From a bacterium UBA2219 (GTDB taxonomy: Bacteria > Desulfobacterota > Deferrimicrobia > Deferrimicrobiales > Deferrimicrobiaceae): 10,948 nucleotides of DNA. Made by a program: the position numbers and the translations under genes. The notes beneath the pieces are model-generated. The model made no database searches, was not told the DNA's origin, and saw nothing but the letters and a program-made list of their open reading frames with translations. The number at the start of each line of letters is the position of its first letter. Positions within the stretch are counted from its first letter, which is position 1. The stretch covers positions 1 to 10,948 of the forward strand of contig DCUH01000055.1 of NCBI GenBank assembly GCA_002327765.1, in the 5' to 3' direction. Shown here one piece after another: positions 7,300 to 10,948 of this stretch.

Positions 7300-9042
7300 A
7301 TGTCGCCAGCGCAGGCGGCGCCCCGGTCGGCCCTGATCGTCAACAACGACGCCGCCGTCCGGGACATGCTCCTGAAGCTCTTCACCGAGGAGGGATACCA
7401 CGTCGTCCTGGCGGGGTCCGGCGCCGAGGCGATCAAGATCGCGACGAGCTCGTCCATCGACTGCGCCCTCGTGGACCAGCTCCTGCCGGACTTCTCAGGA
7501 GTGGAGCTGAAGAAACGCCTGGTGAAGGCGTCGCCGAAGACCCAGGTGGTCGTCCTGTCCTCCTTCACAACGATCCGCAGCTCGGACGACGTCCTGCGGT
7601 TCGGATTCTCCGACTTCATCCTCGACCAGCGCGAGGTGCTCGAGCTGCTCCAGGGGGGAAGCTCGATGCCCGTCCCGGCCGCCCCCGCCCCGGCCCCCGA
7701 CGAGCGGCTCGACCGGCTGAAGAAATGCCTGATCGACACGATCGACGTGATGGTCGGGCTGCAGGAGATCAACGACCCGTTCTTCGGGGGAAACTCCCAC
7801 ATCACCATGGAGTACGCCCGCTCGATCGCGGAGGAGATGAAGCTCTCCCCGGAGACGATCGACGAGATCGTCGTGGGGGCCCTCCTCCACGACATCGGCC
7901 GCGTCGGGATAAAAAGCGACATCCTCCAGGGGAAGCGGGAGATCACCGAAGTGGAGTACAAGACGCTCCGCGGGCACTGCGAAAACGGCGCGAAGGTCAT
8001 CGAGTCGATCGATTTCCCTTGGAAAATCAAGCCGATCATCATACACCACCACGAGCGGTACGACGGGAAGGGTTACCCGAGCGGCCTGAAAGGCCGGGAG
8101 ATCCCCATCGGGGCCCGGATTCTCTCCGTGGTCGACGCCTTCGCGGCGATGACAGCGCATCGCCCGTACCGCAGCCGCAGCCTGACCAAGGAAGAGGCGA
8201 TCCACGAGCTGCACAAGAACGTGGGGACGCAGTTCGACCCCGAGGTGGTCGAGGTGTTCTCCTCGGTGGTGAACCGGAAGTACTTCTACCGGGGGATGGG
8301 GCCCAAGCCCAAGGTCCTGATGGTGGACGACGAGATCGACTACCTCACCCTCATCAAGCTGCGGCTCGTCAACGAGGGGTTCGACGTCGTCACCTACGAC
8401 AACGCGCAGGACGTGCTCGAAAACGTGGAGAAATTGGCCCCCGATCTCATCGTTTCTGATATCATGATGCCCGGGATGGACGGGATCGAGATGTTCCGGA
8501 AGATCCGGGAGCTGGGCCCGCCGATCGGCGACACCCCGCTGATCTTCATCAGCGGGAAGGACGACCCGCAGTCGAAGATCGACGCCCTTCACCTGGGGGC
8601 CGAGGATTTCCTGTCCAAGCCGGCCGACCTCTCGGTGCTGGGCGCCCGGATCCGGAACATCATCCGGCGCGACGCGAAATGGAGGAAGGGAGGCGCCGCT
8701 TCGGGGCAGGTCACCGGCGTCGTAGGCGACCTGAAGAACCTCGGCATCCCCGAGATCGTGCAGACGCTCCACCTGGGGCTCAAGACCGCCTGCGTCAGCA
8801 TCAAGGGGCCGATCGGGGAGGGGAGGATCTTTTTCGAAAACGGGAGGATACGTCATGCGGAGCGCGGGCCGGTCTCCGGCGAGGCCGCCTTCTACGAGAT
8901 GCTTCGCTGGCAGGAGGGGCCTTTCACCATCGCGCATGGGCAGTCGACCAAGCTCCGCACGATCGAGATGGACGAGATGCAGCTCATGATGGAAGGGCTG
9001 CGGCGTCTCGACGAGGAGAAGAAGGAAGAGCCGGCCGGATGA
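7300..9042 (+). CDS. REC - HD-GYP - REC - DUF4388 response regulator, predicted c-di-GMP phosphodiesterase
   Basis: This 580-residue cytosolic protein has four parts. Residues ~9-118 are a receiver fold with phospho-site Asp59 kept, but the acidic pair is Asn15-Asn16 (VNND) and the usual Lys is Asp109, so normal Mg2+-dependent phosphorylation is doubtful. Residues ~135-330 are an HD-GYP domain with His167, His197-Asp198 (LLHDIGRVGI), His226, HHERYDGKGYP (250-260) and Asp279, so it should hydrolyse c-di-GMP. Residues ~337-458 are a canonical receiver (Asp343-Asp344, Asp387 in SDIMMPGMDG, Ser418, Lys440-Pro441). Residues ~468-545 resemble DUF4388 (PatA N-terminal-like), with EIVQTLHLGLKT and GEGRIFFENGRIRHA. 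There is no membrane segment. GGGAGG precedes the ATG, which starts one base after gpmI. The last bases overlap the PilZ gene. Confidence 0.9.
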   Translation: MSPAQAAPRSALIVNNDAAVRDMLLKLFTEEGYHVVLAGSGAEAIKIATSSSIDCALVDQLLPDFSGVELKKRLVKASPKTQVVVLSSFTTIRSSDDVLRFGFSDFILDQREVLELLQGGSSMPVPAAPAPAPDERLDRLKKCLIDTIDVMVGLQEINDPFFGGNSHITMEYARSIAEEMKLSPETIDEIVVGALLHDIGRVGIKSDILQGKREITEVEYKTLRGHCENGAKVIESIDFPWKIKPIIIHHHERYDGKGYPSGLKGREIPIGARILSVVDAFAAMTAHRPYRSRSLTKEEAIHELHKNVGTQFDPEVVEVFSSVVNRKYFYRGMGPKPKVLMVDDEIDYLTLIKLRLVNEGFDVVTYDNAQDVLENVEKLAPDLIVSDIMMPGMDGIEMFRKIRELGPPIGDTPLIFISGKDDPQSKIDALHLGAEDFLSKPADLSVLGARIRNIIRRDAKWRKGGAASGQVTGVVGDLKNLGIPEIVQTLHLGLKTACVSIKGPIGEGRIFFENGRIRHAERGPVSGEAAFYEMLRWQEGPFTIAHGQSTKLRTIEMDEMQLMMEGLRRLDEEKKEEPAG

Positions 9043-9443
9043 CGTCCCTGTTCGGCAAGGACAGGCGCAGGAAGGAGAGATATCGTCCCGTGGCCACCGT
9101 CGTGTTCACCGTCCGCAGCGGGAAAGACCCCCGGCGCGTCTCCTCCCCCGTAACGGGAACGGTCAAGGACCTCTCCCCGAAGGGCATGTCCGTGGTCACG
9201 CCGCGCATCGCGCCGGACGGGCTCCACATCATGTACGACACGCTGATGGTCCACCACAACCGGATCGACGCCACGATCCTTCCCGAGGGGAAGCCGCCGA
9301 TCCGCGTCGAGGGGACCGTGGCATGGTTCCGGAGCGTGGAAAGCCCCGCGGGCTTCTTCATCTTCGGCATGCAGTTCGACCAGGAAGCGGCCGCCGTGGA
9401 GGCCCTCTGCCTTCCCGAGAAGGACTCGTCCGCCGACCGTTGA
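9039..9443 (+). CDS. PilZ-domain protein, probable c-di-GMP receptor
   Basis: This 134-residue single-domain protein carries the PilZ c-di-GMP-binding signatures. An arginine-rich N-terminus, DRRRKERYRPV (8-18), supplies the RxxxR motif, and DLSPKG (44-49) is the D/NxSxxG motif. Beta strands such as EGTVAWFRSV and FFIFGMQFD are typical of the PilZ barrel. PilZ proteins change partner interaction on binding c-di-GMP, controlling motility, exopolysaccharide or other outputs; the output here is unknown. ATG 9039 overlaps the TGA of the HD-GYP regulator (ATGA), with a GAAGGAAGAG ribosome-binding site inside that gene, so the two are probably translationally coupled. It is the last protein gene before tRNA-Leu, and no intrinsic terminator is evident after it. 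Confidence 0.88.
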   Translation: MTSLFGKDRRRKERYRPVATVVFTVRSGKDPRRVSSPVTGTVKDLSPKGMSVVTPRIAPDGLHIMYDTLMVHHNRIDATILPEGKPPIRVEGTVAWFRSVESPAGFFIFGMQFDQEAAAVEALCLPEKDSSADR

Positions 9444-9468
9444 TCCCGCAGCCGTAATCGATTACAGT
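9440..9468 (+). promoter_or_regulatory. Probable promoter of tRNA-Leu (and tig)
   Basis: TTGATC (9440-9445, overlapping the PilZ stop codon) is spaced 17 bases from TACAGT (9463-9468, four of six matches to TATAAT). The predicted start is near 9475, about 20 bases before the mature tRNA. A perfect 12-base palindrome overlaps the spacer and -10 element. Confidence 0.45.
9454..9465. repeat. Perfect 12-base palindrome GTAATCGATTAC
   Basis: The two halves are exact reverse complements and the symmetry does not extend further (C/A flank). It is AT-rich in a GC-rich setting and sits in the putative tRNA-Leu promoter, so it could be an operator. It has no T tract and is too short for a terminator. 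Confidence 0.7.
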
Positions 9469-9494
9469 ATCTGTTTCGGCCCTTTCCGCAAAGT

Positions 9495-9576
9495 GCGAGA
9501 GTGGCGGAATGGCAGACGCGCCGGACTTAGGATCCGGTGGGCAACCATGAGGGTTCAAGTCCCTCCTCTCGCACCA
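9495..9576 (+). tRNA. tRNA-Leu, anticodon UAG, CCA encoded
   Basis: The cloverleaf folds by eye. The acceptor stem is GCGAGAG (9495-9501) with CTCTCGC (9566-9572), discriminator A9573 and an encoded CCA. The D stem is GCG/CGC. The anticodon stem is CCGGA/TCCGG with loop CTTAGGA, giving anticodon TAG at 9528-9530 and decoding CUN leucine codons. A long class II variable arm follows (TGG-GCAA-CCA). The T arm is GAGGG/CCCTC with loop TTCAAGT. The class II arm and anticodon together identify leucine. No terminator is seen in the 51 bases before tig, so processing from a longer transcript is likely. Confidence 0.96.
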
Positions 9577-9627
9577 GAATCCGGGGGATAGACGCCCAAT
9601 ATAAACAGACAGGGGAACGGGAACGCC

Positions 9628-10914
9628 ATGAAGACGAGCATAGACGCCGTGTCGGGCGTCGAAAAGAAGATCACGGTCGAGATCTCCGCCGAGGAGGTCG
9701 ACAAGCGGATCGAGGAGCAGTTCGCGGAAATCCGCAGGGACGTGCCGCTGAAGGGGTTCCGAAAAGGCAAGGCGCCGATTGACATGGTCCGGCGGTTCTT
9801 CCGGGAATCCGTAGAGAAGGACCTTTCCGACCGGATCGTGCGGGAGACGCTGTCCGACGTGGTGAAGGAAAAGGACATCAAGATCCTCTCCCTCGGGGAC
9901 GTGGAAGCCGGCAAGGTGGCGTCGGGGGAGGGCTTCACGTTCTCCGTCAAGGTCGAGGTGGTCCCCGAGGTGGAGGCGAAGGATTACAAGGGGATACCCG
10001 CCGGCATGGGGAAGGCGAAGGTGACCGACGAGGATGTCGCTGCGGCGATCGAGCGGCTCCGGACCCCGTATGCCCGGTTCCAGCCCGAGGAAGGGCGCAA
10101 GGCCGAGCGCGGCGACCTGGCGGAGTTCTCGTTCATGGCGGTCTCCGACGGCGTCACGGTGGACGAGAACGAGAAGACGTCGATCGTCCTCTCCAACGGC
10201 ATCCCGTTCGGGCAGGAGTTCGAGGAAAAGATGCTGGGGATCGGCGCGGGCGACGAGCGCTCCTTCCGGATCGAGTTCCCGGCCGCGCACCCCGTATCGA
10301 AGTACGCCGGCAAGACCGTGGACTTCGAAGTGAAGGTCTTCACCGTGCGGGAGAGGAAGCTCCCCGCGCTCGACGACGAGTTCGCGCGGCAGTTCGGCGC
10401 CCCGGGCGGCCTGGACGACCTGCGGGCGAAGATGCGGGAGAAGCTCGAGAAGGAGGCCGAGAGCAAGAGCCGGCACGCGGCGGAGGAGGAGATCCGGCGG
10501 GTGCTGGCGGAGCGCAACCCCATCGAAGTCCCCCCGACGCTGGTGAAGCGCCAGACGATGTCGATGATCGGGAGCACCATCGAGCACATGGAATCCTCGG
10601 GGGTCAACCTGAAGAAGACCAAGCTCGATTTCGACGAGATGCACGACCGGCTCAAGTTCAGCGCGGAGCGCAACGTGAGGGTGGGGCTGCTCATCGACGC
10701 CATCGCCCGGCAGGAGAGCCTCGACGTCCCGTACTCCGAGATCGAGGCCGAGATGAAGCGGATGGCCGAGTTCGAGGGGCAGCCGTTCGAGGACGTCCGG
10801 GAGAAATACAGCTCGGAGGAGAGGATGGACTCCCTGCGCGACCGCCTGATGGAGCGAAAAGTGATGAATTTCCTGGTGGAGAATGCCGAAGTGAAGGAAG
10901 AGGTGGCCGAATGA
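9628..10914 (+). CDS. tig: Trigger factor, ribosome-associated chaperone / peptidyl-prolyl isomerase
   Basis: This 428-residue protein has full trigger-factor length. The N-terminal ribosome-binding domain carries the signature GFRKGKAP (43-50), which docks on ribosomal protein L23 at the exit tunnel. A FKBP-like PPIase domain covers about 145-240 (RGDLAEFSF through VKVFTVRERKLPALDDEFA). The remaining C-terminal helical arms form the chaperone cradle. It protects nascent chains in the cytosol. A purine-rich AGGGGAACGGGAA precedes ATG 9628. A TATAAA at 9600-9605 might be a weak -10, but no -35 accompanies it, so transcription probably comes from the tRNA-Leu promoter. Its TGA overlaps the clpP ATG, placing it in the common tig-clpP(-clpX-lon) proteostasis cluster. 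Confidence 0.97.
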   Translation: MKTSIDAVSGVEKKITVEISAEEVDKRIEEQFAEIRRDVPLKGFRKGKAPIDMVRRFFRESVEKDLSDRIVRETLSDVVKEKDIKILSLGDVEAGKVASGEGFTFSVKVEVVPEVEAKDYKGIPAGMGKAKVTDEDVAAAIERLRTPYARFQPEEGRKAERGDLAEFSFMAVSDGVTVDENEKTSIVLSNGIPFGQEFEEKMLGIGAGDERSFRIEFPAAHPVSKYAGKTVDFEVKVFTVRERKLPALDDEFARQFGAPGGLDDLRAKMREKLEKEAESKSRHAAEEEIRRVLAERNPIEVPPTLVKRQTMSMIGSTIEHMESSGVNLKKTKLDFDEMHDRLKFSAERNVRVGLLIDAIARQESLDVPYSEIEAEMKRMAEFEGQPFEDVREKYSSEERMDSLRDRLMERKVMNFLVENAEVKEEVAE

Positions 10915-10948
10915 ACCTGGTTCCGATGGTTGTCGAGCAGACCAGCCG
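10911..10948 (+). CDS. clpP: ATP-dependent Clp protease proteolytic subunit, N-terminal fragment
   Basis: Only the first 12 codons plus two bases are in the window: MNLVPMVVEQTS, then CG (probably Arg). This matches the N-terminus of ClpP (VPMVVEQT-R-GER type), the serine-protease subunit of the Clp complex. The ATG overlaps the tig stop (ATGA). Position directly after tig strongly supports the call; the catalytic residues lie beyond the window. Confidence 0.9.
   Translation, partial: MNLVPMVVEQTS

Noticed and set aside
5637..8042. Minus-strand open frame of about 800 codons opposite gpmI and the HD-GYP regulator
   Set aside because: It is antisense to two certain genes, shows no recognisable domain, has repetitive Arg/Pro/Gly/Ala/Asp/His composition, and is explained by the high GC content suppressing stop codons.
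9600..9605. TATAAA as a dedicated tig promoter
   Set aside because: The -35 position falls in the 3' end of the tRNA and vicinity without a matching hexamer, so a separate promoter is not supported.
9358..10644. Minus-strand open frame of about 430 codons opposite tig, tRNA-Leu and the PilZ 3' end
   Set aside because: It runs through the tRNA gene and is antisense to trigger factor; its composition is typical of a GC-driven shadow frame and it has no family signature.

Overview
This is a GC-rich, gene-dense stretch of a bacterial chromosome. It most likely comes from a deltaproteobacterium in the broad sense (Desulfobacterota/Desulfuromonadota-like). That assignment is an inference from gene content and order: groEL, a FmdB-type zinc ribbon, folD, HU, enolase, a REC/HD-GYP/DUF4388 protein, PilZ, and tRNA-Leu followed by tig and clpP. 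No rRNA was available to confirm it. I see no mobile element, CRISPR array, integrase or clear sign of recent transfer.

Layout. Bases 1-801 hold the C-terminal half of groEL, closed by a strong intrinsic terminator. Bases 902-2446 are a tight forward cluster: fmdB-type zinc ribbon, folD, then a GcvH-like protein that overlaps folD by 4 bases and has lost the lipoyl-attachment lysine. A TonB-family gene converges on it (2454-3407, minus strand). A 185-base divergent region separates tonB from an HU gene that has a good sigma70 promoter and its own terminator.

Bases 3985-9443 look like one long forward unit with tiny gaps: uspA, eno, gpmI, a four-domain response regulator/c-di-GMP phosphodiesterase (degenerate REC, HD-GYP, canonical REC, DUF4388), and a PilZ protein. 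Two consecutive lower-glycolysis enzymes (3-phosphoglycerate to 2-phosphoglycerate to phosphoenolpyruvate) are therefore tied to a c-di-GMP eraser and a probable c-di-GMP reader. Bases 9495-9576 are a tRNA-Leu(UAG), followed without a visible terminator by tig and the first codons of clpP, a classical protein-quality-control cluster.

Most of the window is ordinary housekeeping. The points worth a second look are the lysine-less GcvH homologue next to folD, the glycolysis/c-di-GMP operon with its unusual regulator architecture and asparagine-substituted first receiver, the terminator hairpin that abuts the uspA ribosome-binding site with repeats just upstream, and a perfect 12-bp palindrome in the probable tRNA-Leu promoter.
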